Made by a program: the position numbers and the translations under genes. This document shows positions 1-8,645 of a DNA stretch of 64,000 bases, in pieces. The stretch's first letter is position 1. Every line of letters starts with the position of its first letter. The stretch comes from Saccharothrix obliqua. Lineage in GTDB: Bacteria; Actinomycetota; Actinomycetes; Mycobacteriales; Pseudonocardiaceae. The notes below the pieces were generated by a model. That model searched no databases and was not told where the DNA came from. It saw only the letters and a list, made by a program, of their open reading frames with translations. The stretch is from NCBI RefSeq assembly GCF_019375475.1, contig NZ_JAHXGQ010000010.1, positions 62,001-126,000 of the forward strand, read 5' to 3'.

Positions 1-944
1 ATGCCCGTCGCGAGGGCCACCGGGTCGTGGCGGTCCGGCGAGCCCGCCAACGCCACCGGCCACAGGTGCGCCGTGGCCCCGAGAGCTGCGGCGGCGCGCC
101 GCAGGCGGTCCGGCACCGGCACCGCGTCCGCGTCCGCGATCACCGCGTCCACCCGCAGCGTCGGCGCGTGCGCGCACAGCACGTCCAGGTGCAGCTCCGG
201 CGAGAAGCCGGCGGTTTCCCCCGGTTGGGGGACGAGGTTCAGCACGACCACCTTCTTCGCCGACGTCCGGGTCAACGCCTCGTGCAGCTCCGGCACCAGC
301 AGGTGCGGCAGCACGCTGGTGAACCAGGAGCCCGGCCCGAGCAGCACCACGTCCGCGCCCAGCACGGCGTCCACGGCCTCCGCGCAGCCGCGCGGCGGCT
401 CCCCCGCGCCACCCGGCCCGTGCAGCCGGATGCGCTGCACGCGGCCCGGCGTGGTGGCCACCGCCACCTGGCCCCGGATGCGCCGCACCACGTCGGCGTC
501 GTCGTCCAGGCCGGTCACGTCGGCCTCGATCTCCAGCGGCTCGGCGCACATCGGCAGCACGCGGCCCCGCACGCCGAGCAGCCTGCCCGCCTCGCGCAGC
601 ACCGCGACCGGGTCGCCCAGCCGCTCCAGCAGGCCCGCCAGCACCAGGTTGCCCACGGCGTGCCCGGCCAGCGCGCCGGTGCCGCCGAACCGGTGCTGGA
701 ACAGCTCCGCCCACAACGCGCCCGAGCCGTCGTGGTCGGCCAGCGCCACCATCGCCTTGCGCAGGTCGCCGGGCGGCAGCAGGCCCAGCTCGCGGCGCAG
801 CCGCCCGGACGACCCGCCGTCGTCGGCGACCGTCACCACCGCCGTCACGTCGTCGGTGAGGCGGCGCAACGCGGTGAGCGTGACGTGCAGCCCGCGCCCA
901 CCGCCCAGGGCCACCGCCCGCGGACCGGGACCCCGCCCGCTCAC
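1..944 (-). CDS. yvcK: YvcK/CofD-like gluconeogenesis factor, C-terminus cut by window edge
   Basis: Member of the CofD-like family (YvcK/CuvA), which binds UDP-sugars and links central carbon metabolism to cell-wall growth. The GTG start at 944 gives an N-terminal glycine loop (VALGGGRGLH) followed by VADDGGSSGRLRRE and PPGDLRKAM, the family's nucleotide/phosphate-binding signatures. A later GPGSWFTSVLPHLL segment matches the conserved GPGSLYTSxxP motif. About 314 codons are visible without a stop, close to the usual 310-340, so only the last few residues are missing. The GTG overlaps the rapZ stop by 4 bp, which implies translational coupling. The order uvrC-rapZ-yvcK (then usually whiA) is standard in Actinobacteria. 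Identification is firm. Confidence 0.93.
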   Translation of the reverse strand, partial: MSGRGPGPRAVALGGGRGLHVTLTALRRLTDDVTAVVTVADDGGSSGRLRRELGLLPPGDLRKAMVALADHDGSGALWAELFQHRFGGTGALAGHAVGNLVLAGLLERLGDPVAVLREAGRLLGVRGRVLPMCAEPLEIEADVTGLDDDADVVRRIRGQVAVATTPGRVQRIRLHGPGGAGEPPRGCAEAVDAVLGADVVLLGPGSWFTSVLPHLLVPELHEALTRTSAKKVVVLNLVPQPGETAGFSPELHLDVLCAHAPTLRVDAVIADADAVPVPDRLRRAAAALGATAHLWPVALAGSPDRHDPVALATG

Positions 945-1828
945 TCGCGTCCCAGGTCCCGGTGCACGACCTTCACGGCCATCCCGTCCTCGGCGGCCAG
1001 CCGCGACGCCAGCTCCTCGGAGATGGCGACGCTGCGGTGCTTGCCGCCGGTGCAGCCCACGGCCAGCGTGAGGTACCGCTTGCCCTCCCGCCGGTAGCCG
1101 GCCCCGATCAGCCGCAGCAGCTCGTGGTAGCGGTCCAGGAACTCCTCGGCCCCCTCCTGGGTGAGCACGTAGTTGCGCACGTCGCCGTCCAGGCCGGTCT
1201 GCTCGCGCAGCTCCGGTATCCAGAACGGGTTCGGCAGGAACCGCACGTCCATGACCAGGTCGGAGTCCATCGGCAGGCCGTACTTGTAGCCGAAGGACAG
1301 CACGGTGACCCTGGTCCGGGTCGCCGACTCGCTGCCGAACGTGTCCTCGATCTTGGCCCGGAGCTGGTGCACCGACAGCGCGGAGGTGTCCAGCACCAGG
1401 TCGGCCTCCTCGCGCAGCGGCGTGAGCAGCACGCGCTCGGCCTCGATGCCGTCCGCGAGCCGCCCGTCCGCCTGGAGCGGGTGGCCGCGGCGCACCGACT
1501 CGAACCGCCGGATCAGCACGTCGTCGGTGGCCTCCAGGAACAACACCTTCGGCTTGTAGCCGCGGGCGTCCAGGTCCTTGATGACCGCCGCCAGGTCGTC
1601 GGTGAACGCCCGGCTGCGCACGTCCATCACGACGGCGACCCGGGTGATGGCGCCACGCGCCTGCGCGCCCAGCTCCACCATGGTCGCGATCAGCTCCGGC
1701 GGCAGGTTGTCCACCACGAACCAGCCCAGGTCCTCCAGGCACTTCGCGGCGGTGCTGCGGCCCGCGCCGGACAGGCCCGTGACCACGGCGACCTCGATGC
1801 CGGACTTCTCGCCGGCCTGTGCGCTCAC
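941..1828 (-). CDS. rapZ: RNase adapter / nucleotide-binding protein RapZ
   Basis: P-loop protein of the RapZ (YvcJ) family, 295 aa. Residues near 15-25 carry the Walker A loop [12 protein letters not shown], followed by [10 protein letters not shown], typical of the family. Later [12 protein letters not shown] and the C-terminal CTGGKHRSV with HRDLGRE are diagnostic. In enterobacteria RapZ controls glmS mRNA decay. In Gram-positives it binds nucleotides and its partner RNA is less clear, so the exact role here is inferred. A longer open frame extends upstream, but the GTG at 1828 overlaps the uvrC stop by 4 bp and begins the conserved N-terminus, so I chose it. Confidence 0.93.
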   Translation of the reverse strand: MSAQAGEKSGIEVAVVTGLSGAGRSTAAKCLEDLGWFVVDNLPPELIATMVELGAQARGAITRVAVVMDVRSRAFTDDLAAVIKDLDARGYKPKVLFLEATDDVLIRRFESVRRGHPLQADGRLADGIEAERVLLTPLREEADLVLDTSALSVHQLRAKIEDTFGSESATRTRVTVLSFGYKYGLPMDSDLVMDVRFLPNPFWIPELREQTGLDGDVRNYVLTQEGAEEFLDRYHELLRLIGAGYRREGKRYLTLAVGCTGGKHRSVAISEELASRLAAEDGMAVKVVHRDLGRE

Positions 1829-3771
1829 TTTGGCTCCCCTTCGGTACCCGCCGCGCTCAACGTCGCGTGCACGGCCTCCGCGGTGCGCCTGCCCACACCA
1901 GGCACCCCGCTGATCTCCTCGACGCTCGCCGCGCGCAGTTTCCGCAGCGAGCCGAAATGCTTGAGCAGCGCGGCCTTGCGCGCCTGCCCCAGGCCCGGCA
2001 CGTCGTCCAGTGCCGAGGTCGTCATCCGCTTGGACCGCTTCTGCCGGTGGTAGGCGATGGCGAACCGGTGCGCCTCGTCGCGCACCCGCTGCAACAGGTA
2101 GAGCGCCTCGCTGGTGCGCGGCAGGATCACCGGGTCCGGCTCGCCGGGCACCCACACCTCCTCCAGCCGCTTGGCCAGGCCGACCACCGCCACGTCGGTG
2201 ATGCCCAGCTCGGCCAGCACGTCCGCCGCGGCCTGCGCCTGGGGCGCGCCGCCGTCCACGACCAGCAGGTTCGGCGCGTACGCGAACCGGCGCGGCCGAC
2301 CGGTCTCCGGGTCGATGCCCGGCAGCGGGCCGTCCGCCTCCCGCGCGGTCTCCTTCAGGTACGCCTGGAACCGCCGGCGCACCACCTCCGCGATCGAGCC
2401 GACGTCGCCCTGCTCCGCGCCCTCGCGGACGGCGAACCGCCGGTACTCGGACTTGCGCGCGAGCCCGTCCTCGAACACCACCAGCGACGCCACCACGTCC
2501 GTGCCCTGGACGTGGCTGATGTCGGTGCACTCGATGCGCAGCGGCGCGGTGTCCAGGCCCAGCGCCTCCTGGAGTTCCTGCAACGCCGCCGACCGGGCCG
2601 TCAGGTCGCCCGCGCGACGCAGCTTGTGCTGCTGGAACGCCTCCTTGGCGTTGCGCTCGACGGTCTCCATGAGGGCGCGCTTGTCGCCGCGCTGCGGCAC
2701 CCGCAACGCGACCCGGCCGCCACGCAGGCCGGTCAGCCAGTTCTCCACGGCCGCCACGTCGTCGGGCAGCTCGGGCACCAGCACCTCGCGCGGCACCGGG
2801 GCCGCCGCCACGCCACTGGCGCGTGCCGACTCCGCCTGCTCGCCGTAGAACTGGGTGACGAACTGGTCCACCAGCGCCGCGACGCCGGTCTCCTCGACCT
2901 TGTCCACGACCCAGCCGCGCTGGCCGCGGACCCGGCCGCCGCGCACGTGGAACACCTGGACGGAGACCTCCAGCTCGTCCTGCGCGAACGCCACCACGTC
3001 GGCGTCGGTGCCGTCGCCGAGCACCACGGCCTGCTTCTCCAGCGCCCGCTTGAGGGCCGCCTGGTCGTCACGCAGCCGGGCCGCCCGCTCGAACTCCAGC
3101 TCCTCCGCGGCGGCGGTCATCTCCCGCTCCAGCCGCCGCACCATCGCGTCGGTCCGGCCCGCGAGGAAGTCGCAGAAGTCGTCCACGATCACGCGGTGCT
3201 CCTCGGCGGTGACCCGCCCGACGCACGGCGCGGAGCACTTGTCGATGTAGCCGAGCAGGCACGGGCGGCCGATCTGGCCGTGCCGCTTGAACACGCCCGC
3301 CGAGCAGGTGCGCGCGGGGAACACCCGCAGCAGCAGGTCGAGCGTCTCCCGGATGGCCCACGCGTGGGCGTACGGCCCGAAGTAGCGGACGCCCTTGCGG
3401 CGCGGGCCCCGGTACACGTGCAGGCGCGGGAACTCCTCGTTCAACGTCACGGCGAGCACCGGGTAGGTCTTGTCGTCCCGGTAGCGGACGTTGAACCGGG
3501 GGTCGAACTCCTTGATCCAGTTGTACTCCAGCTGGAGCGCCTCGACCTCGGTGCCGACCACCGTCCACTCGACGGCGGCCGCGGTGGTCACCATCTGGCG
3601 GGTGCGCGGGTGCAGCCCGGCGACGTCGGCGAAGTACGAGTTCAGCCGCTGACGCAGGCTCTTGGCCTTGCCGACGTAGACGACGCGGCCCGTCGCGTCG
3701 CGGAACTTGTACACGCCGGGTGCTTCGGGGATGGTGCCTGTCGCGGGGCGATAGGTCGACGGATCGGCCAC
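1825..3771 (-). CDS. uvrC: UvrABC excinuclease subunit C
   Basis: Dual-incision nuclease of nucleotide excision repair, 648 aa. The N-terminal GIY-YIG domain begins [20 protein letters not shown] (about residues 18-37) and makes the 3' incision. A UVR helix ([14 protein letters not shown]) that contacts UvrB lies near residue 215. The C-terminal RNase H-like domain ([13 protein letters not shown]) makes the 5' incision, and paired helix-hairpin-helix motifs ([28 protein letters not shown]) close the protein. The GTG start at 3771 gives a full-length family member. It is the first gene of the uvrC-rapZ-yvcK operon, and its stop overlaps the rapZ start. Confidence 0.97.
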   Translation of the reverse strand: MADPSTYRPATGTIPEAPGVYKFRDATGRVVYVGKAKSLRQRLNSYFADVAGLHPRTRQMVTTAAAVEWTVVGTEVEALQLEYNWIKEFDPRFNVRYRDDKTYPVLAVTLNEEFPRLHVYRGPRRKGVRYFGPYAHAWAIRETLDLLLRVFPARTCSAGVFKRHGQIGRPCLLGYIDKCSAPCVGRVTAEEHRVIVDDFCDFLAGRTDAMVRRLEREMTAAAEELEFERAARLRDDQAALKRALEKQAVVLGDGTDADVVAFAQDELEVSVQVFHVRGGRVRGQRGWVVDKVEETGVAALVDQFVTQFYGEQAESARASGVAAAPVPREVLVPELPDDVAAVENWLTGLRGGRVALRVPQRGDKRALMETVERNAKEAFQQHKLRRAGDLTARSAALQELQEALGLDTAPLRIECTDISHVQGTDVVASLVVFEDGLARKSEYRRFAVREGAEQGDVGSIAEVVRRRFQAYLKETAREADGPLPGIDPETGRPRRFAYAPNLLVVDGGAPQAQAAADVLAELGITDVAVVGLAKRLEEVWVPGEPDPVILPRTSEALYLLQRVRDEAHRFAIAYHRQKRSKRMTTSALDDVPGLGQARKAALLKHFGSLRKLRAASVEEISGVPGVGRRTAEAVHATLSAAGTEGEPK

Positions 3772-3824
3772 CCGACAAGCCTACGTGCGGCCACCGACAA
3801 CCGGACGACCACCTGACGGCCGGC

Positions 3825-4271
3825 TCACCGCGCGAGAACCACCCGGTCGCCCCGCACCGCCACGTCCACCGGCTTCAGCCCGGTGGGCGTCGGCCCGGCC
3901 AGCTTCTCCCCGTCCGACGCGCGGAACCGGCTGCCGTGCGCCGGGCAGTTGATCACACCGTCGACGGGCGGGGCGACCGTCGTGCCCGCGTGCGGGCACA
4001 CGGCGTCGAACGCGCGCACCTCGTTGCCGGACCGGGTCACGACCAGCGGTTTCCCGTTCGCCTGGACGACGACACCGCCGCCGTCGGGCACGTCCGCCAA
4101 CGCGACGAGGGCGTCGTTCCCCGACTGGGTGGTCCCGGGCTGAGCGGTTTCGGACGGGGTGGTGGTCGAGCCGCACGCCGCGAGCCCGCCGGGCACGGCC
4201 AGCGCGACGAGCACGCCGCACAGCACGGCGCGCCGGGACGGGCGGTCGCCCGGGTGGTCGGTGGTGTGCAA
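3825..4271 (-). CDS. Rieske (2Fe-2S) domain lipoprotein, Tat-type signal (copy 1)
   Basis: Small exported Rieske protein of about 148 aa. The N-terminus shows a twin-arginine-like SRRAVLCGVLVALAVPGG ending in a lipobox (LAAC), so it is probably Tat-exported and lipid-anchored outside the membrane. After a Ser/Thr/Gln-rich linker comes a Rieske fold with both cluster boxes: CPHAG and, 17 residues on, CPAHGS, giving two Cys and two His ligands. I chose the TTG at 4271 because GGAGG lies 6 nt upstream of it; the in-frame ATG at 4337 has no convincing ribosome-binding site. A paralogue lies directly upstream in the same direction. The electron-transfer partner is not evident nearby. Confidence 0.85.
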   Translation of the reverse strand: MHTTDHPGDRPSRRAVLCGVLVALAVPGGLAACGSTTTPSETAQPGTTQSGNDALVALADVPDGGGVVVQANGKPLVVTRSGNEVRAFDAVCPHAGTTVAPPVDGVINCPAHGSRFRASDGEKLAGPTPTGLKPVDVAVRGDRVVLAR

Positions 4272-4372
4272 ACCGGTCCTCCGCGTGGTCGGGGCGGTGG
4301 TGGGTTCCACGACACCACGGCCGGCCCGGTTCGACATCTCGAACAGCGGGAACCTGTCGATGTCGACAGCAC

Positions 4373-4774
4373 TCAGCCCAGCAGCACGTCCTGGCCGGAG
4401 ACCCGCACGGGCACCTCGGTGAGCCCGCTCGGCGACGGGCCGGACAGCACCGCGCCGGACGTCGGGTCGAAGGTGCTGCGGTGCGTGGGGCAGGTGATCA
4501 CACCCGCCGCCGGCGGGTTGACGACGGTGCCCTGGTGGGGGCACGCCGGGTTGAACGCGCGCACGGCGGCGTCGGCGCCGTCGCCGCGCACCAGCAGCAA
4601 CTGCCCGTCACCGGGCATGTCCACCAGCGCGCCGGACCCGGCGGGCACGTCGGCCAGCGCCGCGATCCGGTCGCCGGGCGCGGCCGAGCCCACACCCGGC
4701 GTCCGCCGGGGCCCGGTCGAGCCGCACCCGGTCAGGGCGAGCAGTCCGCACAGCAGCAGCGTCCGTCGTTCCAC
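4373..4774 (-). CDS. Rieske (2Fe-2S) domain lipoprotein (copy 2)
   Basis: Paralogue of the neighbouring Rieske gene, 133 aa. It starts at GTG 4774 with GAGGA about 7 nt upstream. A short signal (RRTLLLCGLLALTGC) with a lipobox Cys predicts a lipoprotein, and an RR pair suggests Tat export of a folded cluster. The cluster boxes are CPHQG and CPTHRS; the second box has Arg where Gly is usual. All four Cys/His ligands remain. The two copies share the layout 'ALADVP...CPH...GVI.CP.H...F...SG...GPSPSGL', consistent with tandem duplication. The order primase-like gene, this gene, then the first Rieske copy, with short gaps, suggests one transcript. Confidence 0.85.
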   Translation of the reverse strand: MERRTLLLCGLLALTGCGSTGPRRTPGVGSAAPGDRIAALADVPAGSGALVDMPGDGQLLLVRGDGADAAVRAFNPACPHQGTVVNPPAAGVITCPTHRSTFDPTSGAVLSGPSPSGLTEVPVRVSGQDVLLG

Positions 4775-4788
4775 CCGCCCATCCTCGC

Positions 4789-5274
4789 CTACCGACCCTG
4801 GGTGGACGCCGTCCGGGCCAGGGCCAGCACCGCCGTGAACGGCGGGAACCAGTGCCGGGAGTGCGACGGCGGGTTCGCCCAGCGCAGCGAGCCGTACCGG
4901 GTCATCGTCGGCGGGAGCGCGATCCGCTGCGGCGAGCGGACGAACTGGACCTCGGGCGGCGCCTTGAGGTGCGTGGGCAGCAGCGCCACCAGCTCGGCGA
5001 GGAAGATCCAGTGCTCCCGCGGCCCGGGTATGACGGTGACGGGCCCCGCCAGCATCCGGGCCTTGAGGTCGGCCAGCACCCGCGAGCCGATCCGGGCGGG
5101 CATGGCGAGGGCGGTGGTGGCGGGTCCCAGCGGCAGGAAGACGCCCTGCTCGGTGACGGACACCTTCCAGCCGAGCAGGCGGTAACCCGCGACGGCTTCC
5201 CCGAGCGCATGGCGGTGCGCGCGGTCGCGTGGTCCGGAACGCGGGCTCGATGTGGCGCCGGCGGTGATGGTCAT
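4789..5274 (-). CDS. Uncharacterised primase-like orphan protein
   Basis: 161 aa from ATG 5274, with a GGGGAGGG stretch about 10 nt upstream. The sequence (GYRLLGWKVSVTEQGVFLPL, then VTVIPGPREHWIFLAEL, then a C-terminal PPTMTRYGSLRWANPP) resembles short actinobacterial proteins usually annotated as bifunctional primase/polymerase N-terminal-like. I recall this resemblance and could not test it. I see no acidic catalytic triad, membrane segment or signal peptide. It is transcribed divergently from the XRE regulator at 5550 across a 275-bp gap, an arrangement that suggests the regulator controls both directions. Function unknown. Confidence 0.6.
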   Translation of the reverse strand: MTITAGATSSPRSGPRDRAHRHALGEAVAGYRLLGWKVSVTEQGVFLPLGPATTALAMPARIGSRVLADLKARMLAGPVTVIPGPREHWIFLAELVALLPTHLKAPPEVQFVRSPQRIALPPTMTRYGSLRWANPPSHSRHWFPPFTAVLALARTASTQGR

Positions 5275-5476
5275 CAGCGGAAGTCCCTCCCCGGTCGGGT
5301 GGAGCGGGCGGGTGCTCGGGCACGGGGGTCGTCCCGATGCAGGCACTCACCGCAGGGTGGGGCGCGCGGGGCCGGACCACCACACCGGCACCGGGTGGGG
5401 CCCATGCAGCACGCGCATCAAGCTGACCCGCCGACCGGTCCCGCCACGCCGCCGACAAGCGTCCCCACCCCGTCTT

Positions 5477-5491
5477 ATGCACGGAATGCAT
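5477..5491. promoter_or_regulatory. Palindrome in divergent promoter region (candidate operator)
   Basis: ATGCA, 5-nt spacer, TGCAT forms a perfect dyad in the gap between the primase-like gene and the XRE regulator. A TAGACT hexamer at 5513-5518 could be a -10 for the regulator, 32 bp before its ATG. Position and symmetry suit an operator for the divergently encoded HTH protein; binding is inferred. Confidence 0.35.
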
Positions 5492-5549
5492 GGACTCGCG
5501 ATTACATGTCGATAGACTGTCGGGCACTCTCAGTGACGGGAGCGGGCCG

Positions 5550-7109
5550 ATGGAGCCGAAAGCTCGTAGAGCAGCCAGTACCAGGCGCGCTTGTCCGTCT
5601 TGCGGAGCGCTGATCGCCGCCGACAACACCGACCGGCTGTGCCACCGGTGTCGGCGCAACGCGCGGACCGAGCTGTTCGGCCCACCCGGGGTCGCAGCCG
5701 ACTTCTGGGACCACGAGTCGATGGTGGCGGCCTTCGCCGACCGCGACATGGGAGCGGTCCTCGCCGCTTACCGCCGCCACCCCCACCACGTCAGTCGCGT
5801 CACGCAGGACCGCATGGCGTCCTGGCTGGGGATCAGCCAGGCGCAGCTCTCGCGCTACGAGACCGGTGAGAACCCGATCGACCGCATCGACCGCCTGCGC
5901 CACTTCGCGCGGGCGCTCGGCGTCCCCGGCGACCGGTTGTGGTTCGACCGCGTCGGACTCCCAAGCCAGGCGGGCGGCCCCGAGCGGGCCGCACCGCCCG
6001 ATGTGCTCACCGCGGCGTGGGACGCGGCGAGCATCGCAAGATCGGTCGAGGAGACGGCGAGGAGCGACTTGGCGATCAGCAGACGAGCGGCGCTCACCGG
6101 AGCGGCCGCGGTGGCTATGGGTCCCGCCCTGGTCGAACCGCTACAGCGGTGGCTCCACCCCCTCCAGCCCCTGGCCAGGTGGTCGTCCAGCGCGGCGATC
6201 GGCGAGGAGGAGCTGGCGGCCTTGCAGCACGTCGCGGACGGGCTGCGCGGGTGGGGCGGACGAGGCGGGTACGGGCTGGCGCGCAAGGCGGTGCTCGGGC
6301 AGTTGGAGGAACTGGCCGAGCGGTTGTCACGGGCGCCCGCGGGTCCCACTACGGAGCGGGCCTTCTTCATCGGCGCGGAGCTGTCCAAGGTCGCGGCGAG
6401 CATGTCGTGGGACGCGGGGATGCACCACGCGGCCCAGCGCTACTACGTGCTCGGCGTCCGGATGGCCAAGGCGGGCCGGAACGACTCGTTCGCGGCGCTG
6501 TGCCTGGCGGCGATGGCGCGGCAGATGTTCGACCTGGGCCGGCCGGAGGACGGGCTGGAGCTGGTGCAGCTCGGCCAGTACGGCACGCGGCGCTCCGCGA
6601 CGCCCACCCTGGAGGCGCTGCTGCGCACGCGTGAGGCGTGGGCGTACGCGCAGATGGGCCGGGTGCGGGAGTTCCACCGCGCGGTCGGGCAGGCGCAGGA
6701 CAGCTTCGCGCAACGCAAACCGGGCGCGGAGCCGCGGTGGCTGGACAGCTTCGACGAAGCCGAGCTGGAAGGGGTGATCGGGGCCCGGATGCGCGACCTG
6801 GCCGGGCACGACCCGAAACAGGCGCCGAAGGCGGAGAAGCACATCCGCCGCGCGCTGCGGCTGCGCGACCCGGCCAGGGTGCGCAACCGCACGTTCGACG
6901 TGATCGGACTGGCCCGGACCCGGATGGTCGCGGGTGAGCCGGAAGAGGCGTGCGGTCTGATCGACGAGGTCCTGCCCACCGCGGCGGGACTGGCCTCGGG
7001 GCGGGTGCTGCGCAAGTTGCAGGACTTCGCCGCGGAGGCCGAGCGCCACCGCGACCTGCCGGTGGTCCGGGAGACCCGCGACGCGATCCGCGGTGTTCGG
7101 ACCGCCTGA
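5550..7109 (+). CDS. Zinc-ribbon / XRE-HTH regulator with large TPR-like C-terminal region
   Basis: 519-aa probable transcriptional regulator. Residues about 10-35 form a four-Cys zinc ribbon (CPSC ... CHRC). About residues 90-135 make an XRE helix-turn-helix (RMASWLGISQAQLSRYETGE). The rest is alpha-helical, with repeated Ala/Leu-rich units such as MAKAGRNDSFAALCLAAMARQ that look like degenerate tetratricopeptide repeats, often a ligand- or peptide-sensing module in such regulators. I chose ATG 5550, with GGGAG upstream, over an in-frame ATG at 5490 because the conserved part starts there. Its TGA overlaps the ATG of the SLOG-like gene by one base (TGATG), so the two are translationally coupled. 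The ligand is unknown. Confidence 0.8.
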   Translation: MEPKARRAASTRRACPSCGALIAADNTDRLCHRCRRNARTELFGPPGVAADFWDHESMVAAFADRDMGAVLAAYRRHPHHVSRVTQDRMASWLGISQAQLSRYETGENPIDRIDRLRHFARALGVPGDRLWFDRVGLPSQAGGPERAAPPDVLTAAWDAASIARSVEETARSDLAISRRAALTGAAAVAMGPALVEPLQRWLHPLQPLARWSSSAAIGEEELAALQHVADGLRGWGGRGGYGLARKAVLGQLEELAERLSRAPAGPTTERAFFIGAELSKVAASMSWDAGMHHAAQRYYVLGVRMAKAGRNDSFAALCLAAMARQMFDLGRPEDGLELVQLGQYGTRRSATPTLEALLRTREAWAYAQMGRVREFHRAVGQAQDSFAQRKPGAEPRWLDSFDEAELEGVIGARMRDLAGHDPKQAPKAEKHIRRALRLRDPARVRNRTFDVIGLARTRMVAGEPEEACGLIDEVLPTAAGLASGRVLRKLQDFAAEAERHRDLPVVRETRDAIRGVRTA

Positions 7110-7594
7110 TGCGCGTGGGGATAACCGGGCACAGCAACCTGGTGCCCGAGTGCGCCGACGCCGTGCGGGAAGCCGTCCGCGCGGTGCTGGTGGCCGAGGC
7201 GGCGGGCGGGTCGTCCCTGGTCGGGGTGACCTGCCTGGCGCCCGGCGCGGACCAGCTGTTCGCGCGGGCCGTGCTCGACCTGGGCGGCCGGGTCGAGGCG
7301 GTGCTGCCCGCCGCGGACTACCGCGACAAGCTCAAGCCCGAGCGGCGCGCCGAGTACGACGAGCTGCTGGGTGAGGCGGACGTGGTGAGCGTGCTGCCGA
7401 ACGAGGTGTCCGGCAGGCAGGCGTACGTGATGGCGAACGAGCGGATGCTCGCGTCGGTCGAGCTGCTGATCGCGGTGTGGGACGGCAACCCGCCGGACGG
7501 CCGCGGCGGCACGGCGGACGTGGTGGAGACCGCGCGTGCGTCGGGCGTGCCGGTGGTGGTCGTGTGGCCGCCGGGCGCCCGGCGCGGGCGGTAG
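7109..7594 (+). CDS. SLOG/Rossmann-like nucleotide-sensor family protein
   Basis: 161 aa. It begins MRVGITGHSNL, a strand-glycine-loop seen in the SLOG (SMF/DprA-LOG) superfamily, followed by VTCLAPGADQLFARAVLD and a C-terminal GGTADVVETARASGVPVVVVW strand. SLOG proteins bind nucleotide-derived ligands or hydrolyse them; the activity here is inferred from family only. It has no signal peptide or membrane segment. It is translationally coupled (TGATG) to the upstream XRE/TPR-like regulator, so the pair probably forms a functional unit, with the SLOG protein making, degrading or sensing the ligand. A 17-bp-arm hairpin follows 10 nt after its stop. Confidence 0.7.
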   Translation: MRVGITGHSNLVPECADAVREAVRAVLVAEAAGGSSLVGVTCLAPGADQLFARAVLDLGGRVEAVLPAADYRDKLKPERRAEYDELLGEADVVSVLPNEVSGRQAYVMANERMLASVELLIAVWDGNPPDGRGGTADVVETARASGVPVVVVWPPGARRGR

Positions 7595-7604
7595 CCCGGG
7601 TCGC

Positions 7605-7643
7605 CGCACCGGTCGCGGACACCCGCTGTCCGCGACCGGTGCG
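7605..7643 (+). terminator. 17-bp perfect hairpin between SLOG gene and WYL regulator
   Basis: Arms 7605-7621 and 7627-7643 are perfectly complementary with a 5-nt loop (cccgc). The hairpin sits 10 nt after the SLOG stop and ends 12 nt before the WYL regulator ATG. There is no U-tract, which is common for actinobacterial terminators. Because it covers the space where the downstream ribosome-binding site should lie, it may also act on WYL regulator expression. Confidence 0.7.
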
Positions 7644-7655
7644 AGACTCGGCGTC

Positions 7656-8645
7656 ATGCTGGAGACCTCCGCGCGCCTGCTGAAGCTGCTGTCCCTGCTC
7701 CAGGTGCGCCGCGACTGGACGGGTCCCGACCTCGCCGCGCGGCTCGGCGTGGACGTGCGGACGGTGCGCCGGGACGTCGACAAGCTGCGCAACCTGGGCT
7801 ACCCGGTGCACGCCACGCCGGGTGCGGCGGGCGGCTACCAGCTCGGCGCGGGCGCGGAGCTGCCGCCGCTGCTGCTCGACGACGACGAGGCGGTGGCCGT
7901 CGCGGTCGGCCTGGGCACCGCCGCCAACGGCACGGTCGCCGGCATCGAGGAGACGTCGGTGCGCGCGCTGGCGAAGCTCGCGCAGGTGCTGCCGTCGCGG
8001 CTGCGCAGGCGGGTCGACGCGCTCCAGCGGCACACCGTGGCGCTGACCAGCGCCGCGCCCGCCGTCGACCCGGGCGCGCTGACCGCGATCGCCGGCGCGT
8101 GCCGCGACCACCAGCGGCTGCGGTTCCCGTACACCGGGCGGGACGGCGCGACGAAGCGGCACGTGGAGCCGCTGGGCCTGGCCCACACCGGGCGTCGCTG
8201 GTACCTGGTGGCGTGGGACGTCGACCGGGCGGACTGGCGCACGTTCCGCGTGGACCGCATCACCGCCGAGCCGACGCTCGGCGGGCGCTTCACGCCCCGT
8301 GAACCGCCGTCGGACGACTTGGCGTCCTACGTGTCGCAACAGCTCTCCGTCGCGCCTTACACCTACCGGGCGAAGCTGATCATGCACGCGCCGCTGGAGG
8401 TGGTGGAGCAACGCACGTCGCGGACGTCGGCGCACCTGGAGCGCCTGGACGACGACCGGACGCTGCTGACCGCCGGCTCGCCGTCGCTGGCCGAGTTGGT
8501 CCTGTGGATCGGCTACGTCGGCGTGGACTTCGACGTGGTGGAACCGCCCGAACTCGCCGAGCACCTGCGCGTGCTCGGCGAGCGGTTCCTGAACGCGGCT
8601 AGCTCGGCGGGTACGTCGCCAGGCGGTACGCCGCCGCGCCGATGA
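7656..8645 (+). CDS. WYL-domain HTH transcriptional regulator
   Basis: 329 aa. Residues 1-60 are a winged HTH of the DeoR/HTH_11 type (LLSLLQVRRDWTGPDLAARL, VRTVRRDVDKLRNLGYPV). The middle holds the WYL domain with its signature GRRWYLVAWDVDRADWRTF and FRVDRI. A C-terminal WCX-type extension follows. WYL proteins commonly respond to nucleic-acid or nucleotide ligands and often regulate stress or defence genes; the target here is unknown. ATG 7656 immediately follows a strong hairpin and lacks an obvious ribosome-binding site. Its 3' end overlaps the convergent M28 peptidase gene by 47 bp. Confidence 0.9.
   Translation: MLETSARLLKLLSLLQVRRDWTGPDLAARLGVDVRTVRRDVDKLRNLGYPVHATPGAAGGYQLGAGAELPPLLLDDDEAVAVAVGLGTAANGTVAGIEETSVRALAKLAQVLPSRLRRRVDALQRHTVALTSAAPAVDPGALTAIAGACRDHQRLRFPYTGRDGATKRHVEPLGLAHTGRRWYLVAWDVDRADWRTFRVDRITAEPTLGGRFTPREPPSDDLASYVSQQLSVAPYTYRAKLIMHAPLEVVEQRTSRTSAHLERLDDDRTLLTAGSPSLAELVLWIGYVGVDFDVVEPPELAEHLRVLGERFLNAASSAGTSPGGTPPRR

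Noticed and set aside
1819-3816. 665-aa plus-strand frame opposite uvrC
   Set aside because: Arg/His/Leu-rich antisense shadow; the minus frame has clear UvrC motifs.
3825-4544. 239-aa version of the first Rieske protein starting far upstream
   Set aside because: It would overlap the second Rieske gene; the TTG at 4271 has a proper ribosome-binding site and signal peptide.
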